Assembly: GCA_013426805.1 (NCBI GenBank)
Contig: JACDZG010000001.1
Coordinates: forward strand, 62,001-126,000
Direction of reading: 5' to 3'
DNA: 64,000 nucleotides
Origin: Chromatiaceae bacterium
GTDB lineage: Bacteria > Pseudomonadota > Gammaproteobacteria > Chromatiales > Chromatiaceae
The position numbers and the translations under genes were made by a program. The notes beneath the pieces are model-generated. The model saw only the letters and a list, made by a program, of their open reading frames with translations. It was not told where the DNA came from and made no database searches. Below, in pieces: positions 17,968 through 27,366 of this stretch; the first letter of the stretch is position 1; every line of letters begins with the position of its first letter.

Positions 17968-19580
17968 TCGGTAAATCCGTCCGTTCCCGAAAATCACCCG
18001 AGTGTCATTCTTGCCCAACCAGGATTCCACGCGTATCTGCAATGGCATTTTCGCACCCATGGCGCGGTCAACCCGCCGGAGCCGGTGATCCGCGACTTTC
18101 GCAACATCCAGTGCCGCGACGCCGTGCTCGACGCCGACCGTGTGGAGTTCGTCACCGACGCCGCCGGCCAAACTATCACCCGCTGGGACGGACGCACCAC
18201 CAAGCCCCACCCGGTGACCGGCGAACCGGTCCCGGATGAAACCGCCCGCGTCGCGCTGGAACGCTATGTCAATCCGCGCCCGGCGCAATGGCCCGAGGCG
18301 GATTTCGTGGTCGGCAATCCGCCGTTCATCGGCGCGTCAACCATGCGCCGCGCACTCGGCGACGGCTACGTGGAGGCCCTGCGCGCCGCCTGGCCCGAGG
18401 TCCCCGAGTCCGCCGACTATGTCATGTACTGGTGGGAACGCGCCGCCGCCCTGACGCGTGCCGGCCACCTGCGCCGCTTCGGCTTCATCACCACCAACAG
18501 CCTGCGTCAGACCTTCAACCGGCGCGTGCTGGAGCGGCATCGCAGCGCCGCCGAACCGCTGTCGCTGTGCTACGCGGTGCGGGATCACCCCCTGGGTGGA
18601 TGCCGCCGACGGGGCCGCGGTGCGCATCGGCATGACCGTCGGCCAGGCGGGGACCTTTCCCGGTGTGCTGGAGCGGGTGACGGCCGAGCGCCCCGGCCAG
18701 GGCGCGGGGCTGGAGGTCGATCTGGAGCGCACCGCGGGACCCATCCATACCGACCTGCGGATCGGGGCGGATGTGGCTTCGGCGGTCCCGCTGCTGGCCA
18801 ACCTGGGCCGCTCCTCGCCCGGTGTCAAACTGCACGGGGCAGGTTTCATCGTCACGCCAGACCAGGCGGCGGACCTGGGGCTCGGCCGACTGCCGGAGCT
18901 GGAGCGGCACCTGCGGTACGACCGCAACGGCCGCGACTTGACCCAGACCCCGCGCGGGGTTCTGGTCATCGACCTGTTCGGCCTCACCGCGGATGAGGTC
19001 AGGGGGCGCTACCCGGAGATCTATCAATGGGTGCTGGAGCGGGTGAAGCCGGAGCGGTCTGGACGCGCACCGCAAACAGCGCCAGGCGCTGCATCCGGGC
19101 CTGACCATGACCGGGATGTACAACGTCCTGGAGCACCTGCGCACTGGTGCGCCGCTGAGCCCCAAGGACCGGGTGATCCATGAGCAAGGGCTGGTCGCGA
19201 TCCTGCGTCAGCTCCATGACGAACTCGACGCCGCCGTGCTGGCCGCCTATGGCTGGGACGACCTCACCGCGGCCCTGTTGGCACCGCGCCCTGTAGGATG
19301 CGGTGACGCAGGAACCGCATCAGGAGAGACCGCGTCCGCCACCCCGCCCGCCGACGTTGAGGAACTCATCCTACAACGCCTGGTCGCACTCAACGCCGAG
19401 CGGGCCGCCGAGGAACGCCGCGGCCTGATCCGCCGGCTGCGCCCCGCGTTTCAGCACCCCGCGGGCACCGGCGCGGTCGCCGCGGAATTGGCGCCGGACG
19501 CCGCCGCCGCGGTCGGCACCGGACCCAAACCGGGGAACGAACCCCAACCAAGCGGACTCTTTCCCCCAGCGCGCCGCTAA
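17968..19580 (+). pseudogene. class I DNA methyltransferase (MmeI/type IIG-like), decayed
   Basis: Three frames together spell one methyltransferase. Frame one gives [20 protein letters not shown], the catalytic motif NPPFIGAST, and [20 protein letters not shown]. An extra C in the run near 18588-18594 shifts to the next frame, which continues [16 protein letters not shown] and runs to VLERVKPER at about 19050. There the sequence jumps, with another frame change, to [15 protein letters not shown] and the C-terminal [28 protein letters not shown]. The intact family has well over a hundred residues between these points, so there is an internal deletion. The 5' half (restriction and early methylase motifs) is missing. 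A palindromic element sits inside the 3' part. The gene cannot make an active enzyme. Confidence 0.85.
19292..19375. repeat. palindromic element, family C (TGTAGGATG ends)
   Basis: The ends TGTAGGATG and CATCCTACA are exact inverted repeats 84 bp apart, and inside is the hairpin GATGCGGT ... ACCGCATC. Related hairpins occur at 36515-36543 and 35851-35878. This copy lies in frame within the methyltransferase remnant and is read as extra residues, so it inserted into the gene. Confidence 0.7.
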
Positions 19581-20149
19581 GTCGGTGCCCACAGGTCATC
19601 GAGACTGATCGTTGCCGCCTCGAAGGGTGGGACCGACACCCGTGCACCGCCGGCGAAACGCCCGATTTCGCGCCAGACCCCGCCATCCAGGGCGTAGGCT
19701 TCCAGGGTGTGCGCACGCGGATCGATCAGCCAGGCGTAGGCGACCCCGAACTGGGCGTAGATGGGCATCGTGACCTCGCGATCCTTGCTCTCGGTGGAAG
19801 GCGACAGGACCTCACAGACCCAATCCGGCACGACGGTAAAGCGATGATCCGTGGGAATCAGCGGCAATCGGCTACAGCGCCAACCCGCCAAGTCGGGGAC
19901 GTCGACTTCCGCGTTGTGGATGAAATGAAGTTCAGGCTCGTCGATGATCCACCAGCCCCCAGGACCGCCCCGGCCCCGCTGGAAGGGACCGATCAGGTCA
20001 TATCCCAGTGACGAGGCAGTGAAACCATGCGGACCGCTTGGGCGGGGCTGGGCGTAGAGTTGGCCGTTGAGAATTTCCCCGGTCAGCCCTTCCGGCAGGG
20101 CCTCAAGCTGTTCGTACAAGGTCGGCCGCGGTTGTGGACGCGCGCTCAT
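19577..20149 (-). CDS. Uma2 family (DUF820) putative PD-(D/E)XK nuclease
   Basis: The 190-residue protein starts [20 protein letters not shown]. Typical Uma2 features are present: [18 protein letters not shown] near the N terminus, DVPDLAGWR in the middle, and the conserved core [19 protein letters not shown] followed by [14 protein letters not shown]. The Asp, Glu and Lys of the PD-(D/E)XK fold are likely in [15 protein letters not shown] and SKDR. Uma2 genes are abundant in cyanobacteria and purple sulfur bacteria, and their role is unresolved. Its 3' end overlaps the methyltransferase remnant by 4 bp in convergent orientation. A remnant of a second copy lies at 36546-36666. Confidence 0.88.
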   Translation of the reverse strand: MSARPQPRPTLYEQLEALPEGLTGEILNGQLYAQPRPSGPHGFTASSLGYDLIGPFQRGRGGPGGWWIIDEPELHFIHNAEVDVPDLAGWRCSRLPLIPTDHRFTVVPDWVCEVLSPSTESKDREVTMPIYAQFGVAYAWLIDPRAHTLEAYALDGGVWREIGRFAGGARVSVPPFEAATISLDDLWAPT

Positions 20150-20275
20150 GGTGGGCTCCTCGTGTGGTTGCCAAGGAACGCTAGCCCCCGGTGGACGACA
20201 CTGTCAACCCGTTGATCCTGGGATCATCACCAGTTGGCAGGCGCGCGACGCCATCGGGCCGTCGCCTGATCCGCC

Positions 20276-22633
20276 CTACGGACTGATGGGCACGCCGGTC
20301 ACCAGCACGTCGTCGATGTAGGCGAAGTCGTTGGTGTCGGTGTCCCACATGCCGAAGGCGATGCCGAACGCCGGGTTATTGGCGGCGGCGGCCGGCAGGG
20401 CGATCTCGAGCAGATGCAGTTGCCCAGCGCCGGCCGGGTGGTGGTTGTCGATGGTCAACGGTTCATACCAGGTCTGGCCGTCGGTCCAATAGAGGATCAG
20501 GTACTCCCAGTTTTCAAACGACTTGGCGCCCAGATAGACCGATAACACGAGATCCTGGTAACCGGCGGTAGAGCGCCACCGCTCGACCCAGACATTGTTG
20601 CCGGTGAAGCGCATGGCATGAGTCCCGTGCTTAGGATCGCCCGCGTACCAGGCGATTTTGCCTTGGCGGTACCAACCCGCGAGCCCGGTCTCGAAGTCGC
20701 TGGAAAGCACCGTTTGGCGGGCGGCCGGCGGTACCACCGCGATCAGGCCGGTGCGGGTCAGGCTGTCGCCGCCGGTGTCGTTGCTGACCGTGAGGGTGAC
20801 GCTGTAGGTGCCGGGCGTGGTGTAGACATGGGTCGGCGCGGCCAGGGTGGAGCTGCCGCCGTCACCGAAGGTCCAGGACCAGGCGGCGGCAGCGGTGGAA
20901 CGGTCACTGAACTGGACGTGCAGCGGGGCGGCCCCGGTGCTCGGCGCGGCGTCGAATCCCGCCGTCGGCGGCGGCAGCGGGCCGGCCTGGAGTTCATAGG
21001 CACCACGGTCCCAGGCGCTGCCGGAGGGTCTGGGAGTCAATTCCAGATCGAGGGCGACGGCGGCGAGTTCCAGGCCCGTATCGACCGCCGGGCTGGTGGC
21101 CGCCGGGCGCAGGTCACCGGCCGCCGGATTGCGCCATTGCGGATTGGCGATCAAGCGTCCGGGCTCGCTCGCATAGGCCCCCGGGTTGGCGGCATAGAGG
21201 TTATGAGAGAAGGTGAACCGCCCGGCCGTGCCCCATTCGACGATGCCGCCGCTGCTGAAATCGAAGACGTTGTTGGCGAAACGCACATCGGTGATACCCC
21301 CGTATTGCTCCAGCAGAAGGCCGCGATTGAAGCCACGCACGCTGTTGTTGGCGATGAGCACACCGCTCGACCCGCCGCCGTCCACGTTGAATGCGTAGAT
21401 CCCGGCGCCGACGCCGGTGGTATCGGCGAGTTCGTTATCGAAGATGGCAATGTCGTCGCTGCCCGCATAGAGATGGATGATGCTGTTGGCCCCGGTGTTG
21501 GCCTTGCCGATGTTGTGAACGCGGTTGTTGTAGATCAGCACGGACTGCTTGCCGTCGCGGATGTCGATGGCGCCGTTGGATGGGCTGATCAGCGCGTAGT
21601 CATGGATGAAATTGCCCGCGACCACATCGCCCAAGTTGAACTCCTTCAAGTCGACCGCGTTCTCCATGATCGCGTTGGCGGCGCTGCCCTGGGTGGAAAT
21701 GTCGTTGCCGATCACATGAGTGTAATAGGCGTGATTGGCCGCCGGACCATGACCGCCGGCACCGACATAGATGCCCTCGGTCGGGGTGTTGTAAAGGGTA
21801 TTGTTCCAGATCAGGTTGTAGCGCGACGGCTCGCCCTGGTTACCGGCAATGAGGATCCCGGCACCCTGCAGGTCATAGAACCGGCTGTTCATGACGACGT
21901 TGAAACTCGAATCCTGGAGATGCACGCCCCCGCCCTGGTGCGAACCGGTGGCGTCGATGCCGTCGACGATGTTCCAGTCGACCGGGTCCGCATCGTCATA
22001 GTCGCGATAACGGCCGATATAGATCATGGTGTAGATGGCGGGTTTGGTGCTTGCATCCAGCAACACCCGTTGATTGGCCGGATCCGGAGAGGCATTGCGG
22101 AAGATGATCGGCCGGCCGACCGCGGCGGTCAGATAACGGGCGTCGCCGGCGGTGCCGGACTCGTCGCTGAAGGCGGCTCCGGCGGCCCGGACCCAGGGTC
22201 CGGCCGCATCACTGCCGGTCTCCAGGATCTCGAAGACACCGTTGTTGGCGCGCCAACTGCGATAAACATAGAGCCGGTATTCACCCGGATGACCGGCCGG
22301 ATCGATCCCGGACAGATCGGTGCCGACCGGGAAGCGGATGGTATCGGCCCCGGCGACCGCGACCCCGGTGGTGACCGGGACGATCGGCGCGCCGGAACGG
22401 GTCAGGGCGATCGCCTCGGCATAGGTGCCGGGGGCGATCAGGACCTGATCGCCGGGCTGCAGGGCGGCGGCGGCCGCGTGGGCGATCGTGCGCCAGGGGT
22501 AGGCCGCGGAGCCGTCGCCGGCGTCGTTGCCGGCGGGCGATACGTACCAGTTTGCGGCCAGGGCCGCGCTGGGGATGCACACCATCAAGATGGTAAACGC
22601 GGCGATGGCCGCCAGGGAACGACGCAAGCACAT
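20276..22633 (-). CDS. secreted right-handed beta-helix protein with PKD domain
   Basis: The protein has 785 residues from ATG 22633. A signal peptide (RRSLAAIAAFTILMVCIPSAALA) is followed by NWYVSPAGNDAGDGSAAYPW and IAHAAAAALQPGDQVLIAPGTY, the usual beginning of pectate-lyase-like parallel beta-helix proteins. Repeated turns such as NNTLYNTPTEGIYV, NNRVHNIG and NNSVRGFNRG follow up to about residue 540. A PKD domain (PSTGAAPLHVQFSDRS, WSWTFGDGG, HVYTTPGTYSVTLTV) lies near 560-640. A final jelly-roll-like region (FETGLAGWYRQG, YIDDVLVTG) may bind carbohydrate. It is probably an extracellular polysaccharide-binding or -cleaving protein; no catalytic residues can be assigned. Confidence 0.88.
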   Translation of the reverse strand: MCLRRSLAAIAAFTILMVCIPSAALAANWYVSPAGNDAGDGSAAYPWRTIAHAAAAALQPGDQVLIAPGTYAEAIALTRSGAPIVPVTTGVAVAGADTIRFPVGTDLSGIDPAGHPGEYRLYVYRSWRANNGVFEILETGSDAAGPWVRAAGAAFSDESGTAGDARYLTAAVGRPIIFRNASPDPANQRVLLDASTKPAIYTMIYIGRYRDYDDADPVDWNIVDGIDATGSHQGGGVHLQDSSFNVVMNSRFYDLQGAGILIAGNQGEPSRYNLIWNNTLYNTPTEGIYVGAGGHGPAANHAYYTHVIGNDISTQGSAANAIMENAVDLKEFNLGDVVAGNFIHDYALISPSNGAIDIRDGKQSVLIYNNRVHNIGKANTGANSIIHLYAGSDDIAIFDNELADTTGVGAGIYAFNVDGGGSSGVLIANNSVRGFNRGLLLEQYGGITDVRFANNVFDFSSGGIVEWGTAGRFTFSHNLYAANPGAYASEPGRLIANPQWRNPAAGDLRPAATSPAVDTGLELAAVALDLELTPRPSGSAWDRGAYELQAGPLPPPTAGFDAAPSTGAAPLHVQFSDRSTAAAAWSWTFGDGGSSTLAAPTHVYTTPGTYSVTLTVSNDTGGDSLTRTGLIAVVPPAARQTVLSSDFETGLAGWYRQGKIAWYAGDPKHGTHAMRFTGNNVWVERWRSTAGYQDLVLSVYLGAKSFENWEYLILYWTDGQTWYEPLTIDNHHPAGAGQLHLLEIALPAAAANNPAFGIAFGMWDTDTNDFAYIDDVLVTGVPISP

Positions 22634-22865
22634 GAAGGGATACTCCCGATTGACGCGACTGCCGCGATCTTCCTGGGAAGAGCATGACGCAGGTCGAACC
22701 ACCGTGCCCGGACGACTCCGAAGACGCTCAGCCGCCCCTAAATATTAGCCTATAAGCATTTATTGATGAGTAAAGAAATGTGTCCGATGGGCCTGCACGG
22801 GGCTGATCATGGTTCCGGCCGCGGCCCGGCGGGCGGCGCTTCGGTGCGCACGCGCGCGTCTGTGA
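22634..22865 (-). promoter_or_regulatory. upstream region of the beta-helix gene with AT-rich tract
   Basis: These 232 bp contain no gene. A conspicuous AT-rich tract at 22738-22785 stands out in GC-rich DNA and lies about 105-150 bp before the beta-helix start, a plausible promoter position on the minus strand. No confident -35/-10 pair could be assigned. Confidence 0.3.
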
Positions 22866-23183
22866 TCACTTGAGCGTCGCGAGCCAGTCGGCGATGGCCC
22901 GCATCTGCGCTTCGTTCACCATGATCATCGCCCCGCGCATGGCCGCGCTCTGACCATTGCTGCGCACCCCGCTCTTGATGTCGAGCATCTGGGCATAGGC
23001 ATAATCCGCATTCTGGCCGGCCAGGCGCGGATAGATCGACATGGTCGGGGTTTTGCCATCCTGGCCGTGACAGGTGAAGCAGGTCTTGCCGGCGTAGAGT
23101 GCGGCGCCATCGAGCGCTGCAGCCGCACTGATGAGCGGCAGCAGCAGGGACGCGAGGATGACGCGACGGATCGAAACCTTCAT
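22866..23183 (-). CDS. small periplasmic c-type cytochrome (class I)
   Basis: The 105-residue protein begins MKVSIRRVILASLLLPLISA, a Sec signal peptide. One haem-binding motif CFTCH lies at residues 35-39, preceded by DGAALYAGK and followed by GQDGKTPTMSIYPRLAGQ. The distal Met is probably in AAMRGAMIMVNEAQM. The pattern matches cytochrome c553/c4-like electron carriers. ATG 23183 is supported by GAGG just upstream; the frame extends further but with no signal peptide. No redox partner gene is adjacent. Confidence 0.9.
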   Translation of the reverse strand: MKVSIRRVILASLLLPLISAAAALDGAALYAGKTCFTCHGQDGKTPTMSIYPRLAGQNADYAYAQMLDIKSGVRSNGQSAAMRGAMIMVNEAQMRAIADWLATLK

Positions 23184-23584
23184 CGGATACCTCTGGGTAG
23201 TGGGCCGGGTCGACCGGTAGGGTCCGGCCAGGACAGACATCAATGCGACGCGGTCGCCCTTGTCCAGCCCCGTGGATCCGGGTGCTCCCCGGTGGCGGCC
23301 GCGCGGGCGGATCTTGACACGGAATCCGAGGTCCGTGGCCTTCACCGGAGATCACAACCGGCGCGCCTCGCCGTGCAGCTCCACCGCCCCCGCTCCCGCG
23401 GCGCCAAGGCGCGGCCACGGCACCCAGGCCGAATGCGACGCCATTCCGGCCGAGCGGGTGCGCGCACCGGTCTCGCCAAACCGTGGGTTGGGCGGGCCTG
23501 CCCGCGCGAACCCGCCCCGCGACTGGCCGCCAGGCCGGAAAAGCCGCACAATGACCGCCGCCCCGCACAGTTGTCGAGACGGAT
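23184..23584. other. intergenic region, no gene seen
   Basis: These 401 bp lie between the divergent cytochrome and helicase genes. Reading frames in it are extensions or shadows of the neighbours. A TTGACA hexamer occurs at 23314-23319 on the plus strand without a convincing -10 box. Confidence 0.5.
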
Positions 23585-26047
23585 ATGCGCAATCCACAGT
23601 TGCAGTTGGCGCAGGAACTCATCCGCGGCACGGATCTGAATGTCTTTCTGACCGGCAAGGCCGGGACCGGCAAGACCACCTTCCTGCACGCGCTCAAAGC
23701 TGACCTGCCCAAGCGCACCATCGTCACCGCCCCGACCGGGGTGGCCGCGATCAATGCCGGCGGCGTGACTCTGCATTCGTTCTTCCAGCTTCCGTTCGGA
23801 CCCTTCGTGCCCGGCGGAGACGGCGAGCGCCAGGCCACGGAGCGGCGCTTGCGCCGACAGAAGCGCGAGATCGTCCAGGGCCTGGACCTGCTCATCATCG
23901 ACGAGATCAGCATGGTGCGCTGCGACCTGCTCGATGCGGTCGATTTCGTGCTGCGCCGGGAGCGCGACTCCGACCGGCCCTTCGGCGGCGTCCAGCTGCT
24001 GATGATCGGCGACCTGCATCAGCTTGCGCCCGTGGTGCCCGGGGCGGACTGGGCCATCCTCCGGGAGTTCTATGACTCCGCGTATTTCTTCGGCAGCCGG
24101 GCGCTGCAGGCAACCGAGATGGTACCTATTGAACTGGAGCACATCTACCGCCAGTCCGACGCGGATTTCATCGAACTGCTCAATCGCGTGCGCGACAACC
24201 GGCTGGACGACGCCACCCTGGAGCGGCTGAATGCACGCTATCAACCCGACTTCCGGCCCAGTGAGTCGGCGGGCTATATCACCCTGACGACGCACAACCA
24301 GGGCGCCGATCGCATCAATGAAACGCGCCTCGCCGCACTCGGCACCAAGTCATTCACCTTCGCCGCGAATATCCAGGGCGACTACCCGGCGCACAGCTTT
24401 CCGACCGCCGAGAAGCTGACCTTGAAGCAAGGCGCCCAGGTCATGTTCGTGCGCAACGACGCCGGACCGGCCAAGCGCTATTTCAACGGCAAGATCGGCA
24501 CCGTCACCCACCTTGGCCGCGAGCGCGTCAGCGTGCGCTGCCCGGATGATGCAACCACGATCGAGGTCGAGCCGGTCACCTGGGAGAACATCCAGTACAG
24601 CCTCGATCAAGAGACCAAGGCGATCGCCGAGGAAGTCGTCGGCCGTTTCACCCAGTACCCGTTGCGCCTGGCCTGGGCGATTACCATCCACAAGAGCCAG
24701 GGACTGACCTTCGAGCGGGCCATCGTCGATGCCGCCGCGGCCTTCTCGCACGGGCAGGTCTATGTCGCGTTGAGCCGCTGCAAGACCTTCGAGGGGCTGG
24801 TACTCGGCACCCCCATCCCGCGCCGGGCGGTCATGACCGATCAGGTGGTGGCGGACTATGTCACCGAGGCGACCCGCCATCCGCCGACCCAGGACCGGAT
24901 CGATCGCGCGCGCGTCACCTACCAGCAGCGCCTCCTCCAGGAATGCTGGGATTTCGACGCACTCGGCGCCCGGTTGCGGCGGCTGCTCGGCCTGCTGCGC
25001 GACAACCGGCGGGTGATCGACGCGAACGGCGCGGACACCATCGACGCTCTGGAACGACAGACCGTTGATGCGGTGGTCACCGTCGCCGCCAAGTTCCGGC
25101 GCCAGCTCGGCGCGCTGTTCCGGGAGGATCTGACCCCGGAGGACGACGCGCGCGTGCAGGAGCGCCTGCGCAAGGCGTCCGTCTATTTCTCCGAGCAGCT
25201 CGGGCAGGGCCTGCGCCCCTGGCTCGCCGCCTTCTCGTTCGGCACCGATAACAAGGCGCTGGGCAAGCAGCTCGGCCAGGCCGTCGCGGAGCTGCGCACG
25301 GAGCTGGCGGTCAAGACCGCCGGTATCGAGAGTTGCCGTGAAGGGTTCGCGACGGCGGCCCATCTGAGCGCGCTGGCCAAGGCGCGGATCGACGCCGAGC
25401 CCGACGGGCCGCCGACGGGGCCGGGGCCTGACCCGCGCCCCGACACGGCCGAGAGCCCCGGACTGCTGGGGGCGCTGCTGCGTTGGCGCGACCGCAAGGC
25501 GCAGGAAGAAGCGCGCGAGGGCGTGGAGCACTATCGCGTGCTGACCCGCGCCGTCCTGCGACAGATCGCCGACACCCTGCCGCAGGACTCGAAGATGCTG
25601 GTCGCCGTCAAAGGCATCGGCAAGCCCTCCGTCGCGCGCTACGGCCAGGAGATTCTGGCCATCGTCGCCGACTGGTGCCACAGCCAAGGGATCGGTGCCG
25701 CGGCCGCCCACCGCCCCGGCCAACCGCCCAAGGCCGCAGCCGATGCGCCGGAAGGCAATACCAGACTGATCAGCTACCACCTGTATCAGGAGGGTTTGAG
25801 CATCGACGAGATCGCCGGCCGCCGCTCGCTCCAACCAACCACCATCGCGGGCCATCTGGCGCACTACATCCGCAGCGGCAAGCTCCCTGTCACGGATTTC
25901 ATTGATGAGGCGAAGCTCGCGCGGATCGCCGCCGTGCTCGAGCAGACCGGACCCGAGGCGCTCGGGCTCGCCAAACAGACGCTCGGCGATGACTGTTCCT
26001 ACGGCGAGATCAAGATGGTGCAGGCGCATCTGGCGCAGGTGCGATGA
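23585..26047 (+). CDS. PIF1/RecD-like DNA helicase with C-terminal HRDC-like and HTH_40 regions
   Basis: The protein has 820 residues. Walker A is TGKAGTGKTT (residues 23-32) and Walker B is LLIIDEISM (D106, E107). GDLHQLAPVV and the late motif WAITIHKSQGLTFERAIVD are superfamily 1B (PIF1/RecD) signatures, and YVALSRCKTFEGLVL is the last helicase motif. After a linker of about 150 residues there is a helical region (AVLRQIADTLPQ, LVAVKGIGKPSVARYGQEIL) like an HRDC domain. A C-terminal helix-turn-helix of the HTH_40 type follows (TRLISYHLYQEGLSIDEIAG, RRSLQPTTIAGHLAHYI). PIF1-type enzymes unwind DNA, including structured DNA. The fusion suggests targeting to DNA ends or forks, by inference. 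It is a single-gene unit. Confidence 0.9.
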   Translation: MRNPQLQLAQELIRGTDLNVFLTGKAGTGKTTFLHALKADLPKRTIVTAPTGVAAINAGGVTLHSFFQLPFGPFVPGGDGERQATERRLRRQKREIVQGLDLLIIDEISMVRCDLLDAVDFVLRRERDSDRPFGGVQLLMIGDLHQLAPVVPGADWAILREFYDSAYFFGSRALQATEMVPIELEHIYRQSDADFIELLNRVRDNRLDDATLERLNARYQPDFRPSESAGYITLTTHNQGADRINETRLAALGTKSFTFAANIQGDYPAHSFPTAEKLTLKQGAQVMFVRNDAGPAKRYFNGKIGTVTHLGRERVSVRCPDDATTIEVEPVTWENIQYSLDQETKAIAEEVVGRFTQYPLRLAWAITIHKSQGLTFERAIVDAAAAFSHGQVYVALSRCKTFEGLVLGTPIPRRAVMTDQVVADYVTEATRHPPTQDRIDRARVTYQQRLLQECWDFDALGARLRRLLGLLRDNRRVIDANGADTIDALERQTVDAVVTVAAKFRRQLGALFREDLTPEDDARVQERLRKASVYFSEQLGQGLRPWLAAFSFGTDNKALGKQLGQAVAELRTELAVKTAGIESCREGFATAAHLSALAKARIDAEPDGPPTGPGPDPRPDTAESPGLLGALLRWRDRKAQEEAREGVEHYRVLTRAVLRQIADTLPQDSKMLVAVKGIGKPSVARYGQEILAIVADWCHSQGIGAAAAHRPGQPPKAAADAPEGNTRLISYHLYQEGLSIDEIAGRRSLQPTTIAGHLAHYIRSGKLPVTDFIDEAKLARIAAVLEQTGPEALGLAKQTLGDDCSYGEIKMVQAHLAQVR

Positions 26048-26134
26048 CCGTGCGGCGGAAGCTCAGTTGGGTAGAATTTTAACCACCTGCCACCGCGGGG
26101 GAATAAGCTGTCAGGCTCGATTTCCGGTTAACTG

Positions 26135-26171
26135 GCTCCTGAGAGCAGGAACACAACCTGCTCTCAGGAGC
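26135..26171. repeat. perfect 15-bp inverted repeat with 7-nt loop
   Basis: Arms 26135-26149 (GCTCCTGAGAGCAGG) and 26157-26171 are exact reverse complements. It lies 88 bp after the helicase stop and could stop transcription, but no T tract follows. It does not match the other palindrome families here. Confidence 0.7.
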
Positions 26172-26237
26172 GGATTGCGACGAACGGGAACAATCATTGA
26201 CGCCGGCGCCTTGTCCCATCAACAGCACTGACGCCTC

Positions 26238-26660
26238 ATGCACAACCCATCACTTACCTATCGCCTGCGCATCCTGCACATCTCGGACCTGCACGAGCGC
26301 GGGCCGCGCGAGAGCGAAAACTGGCGGCGTCGCTGCGTGCTGGGACCTGCTTGGGAGCAAAACCTCAGACAGATTTTGGATGACGGACCTGTCGACCTGG
26401 TGTGCTTCACCGGGGATGCGGCCGACTGGGGATTAGCCGAGGAGTACGAGGCCGCAACGCGGCATTTTGTTCAATTGCTCGAACGGATTCAACTGTCGCC
26501 GGAGCGATTGTTCTTGGTCCCCGACAATCACGACGTTCATCGCAAGACCCAGAGAAACACCTGGCTCGCCCTGCATAAGGCACTCGGTCGGCGAGGTTCC
26601 GCCGGGCGGTATAGGTCGCTCTTTGAGCAGAACGGGGGCAGGTCCCAGGTACCAGCGAGC
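26238..26660 (+). pseudogene. metallophosphoesterase, 5' fragment
   Basis: The ATG at 26238 begins MHNPSLTYRLRILHISDLHERG, with the DxH motif. VDLVCFTGDAADWG (GDxxD) follows at the expected spacing, and then FLVPDNHDVHRKT, where the usual GNHD reads DNHD. Homology fades after about residue 140; the remaining frame to 26915 is antisense-like and overlaps the PIN gene. The metal ligands of the C-terminal half (GHxxH) are missing, so the product would be inactive. The stump at 2873-3238 is the C-terminal half of this superfamily, but nothing shows that the two came from one gene. Confidence 0.65.
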
Positions 26661-26760
26661 GATCGGCAAGGCCGCTCCAGACACTGTGCCCAGCCGTGCG
26701 ATCTACTTTCTTCTGCGTGCGATATATTGTCTTCTGGATATAGGCCAACGAGGGCCGCGG

Positions 26761-27295
26761 GTGAGCGCCCAGACCGATTTCTTCGACACCAATATCATTC
26801 TGTACCTGTTAGGCAAGGACGAGGCCAAGGCCGACCGCGCCCTGGCCTTGCTCGGGTCCGGCGGCACCATCAGCGTGCAGGTATTGAACGAGGCGGCGAG
26901 CGTCGCGCGCCGTAAGTTGGGATGCGATTGGCAGCAGCTCGCAGAGCTGCTGGGCACTGTGCGCGGCCTGTGCGCCGTATGTCCTTTGAGGCCTTGGTCA
27001 TAAACCCGGCCACCGCGCGATCTGCACCGTCGTCGGTCCGCACAGCGGACTACCGGTCACGGTGTTACCGTAGCGGACCGTCCGCGGCCGGCCGGAACGA
27101 TGATCAAGGCCTCCTTTGACGATCCAGGTCCACGACCAAGCGTTGCGACTCGCCGCCCGCTATGGGCTGCCGATCGATGAGGTCTTGATCGCCGCGAGCG
27201 CCCTCAACGCCGGCTGCACGACCCTATGGTCGGAAGACTTCCAAGATGGGCAGATCCTTGACGGGCGACTGCTGATCCGCAATCCCTTCACTTGA
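26761..27295 (+). pseudogene. PIN-domain (VapC-like) ribonuclease gene interrupted by a MITE
   Basis: The 5' half starts at GTG 26761 and reads VSAQTDFFDTNIILYLLG, then VQVLNEAASVARRK, with the first Asp and the Glu of a PIN active site. After A-V-C-P-L the 122-bp element begins and causes a stop at 27001. The 3' half resumes after the element: LTIQVHDQALRLAARYG, DEVLIAASALNAGC, TLWSEDFQDG, ending at TGA 27293-27295, with the later Asp residues of the fold. Removing the element plus one copy of its 8-bp duplication restores one continuous reading frame of about 137 codons. PIN proteins of this type are toxins or RNases. No intact antitoxin ORF precedes it. As it stands the gene is broken. Confidence 0.88.
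26990..27111. mobile_element. MITE-like element, copy 2 (122 bp), inserted in the PIN gene
   Basis: The ends GGCCTTGGTCAT and ATGATCAAGGCC match copy 1 at 17792-17926. The direct repeat TCCTTTGA flanks it at 26982-26989 and 27112-27119. The central hairpin is shortened relative to copy 1. It has no coding capacity. Confidence 0.9.
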
Positions 27296-27366
27296 GGTCC
27301 CGCTCACACTGCACCGGCGCTTGTTCCCGGCGCCGGGTCGGCTGACCCCAGGCCGCTGGACAATAT

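Noticed and set aside
20618-22687. 689-codon plus-strand frame opposite the beta-helix gene
   Set aside because: It is a shadow; the opposite strand has a signal peptide, beta-helix repeats and a PKD domain.
26135-26171. Hairpin after the helicase as a classical intrinsic terminator
   Set aside because: The stem is perfect but is followed by CGGATTGCG rather than a T tract, so it is listed only as an inverted repeat.
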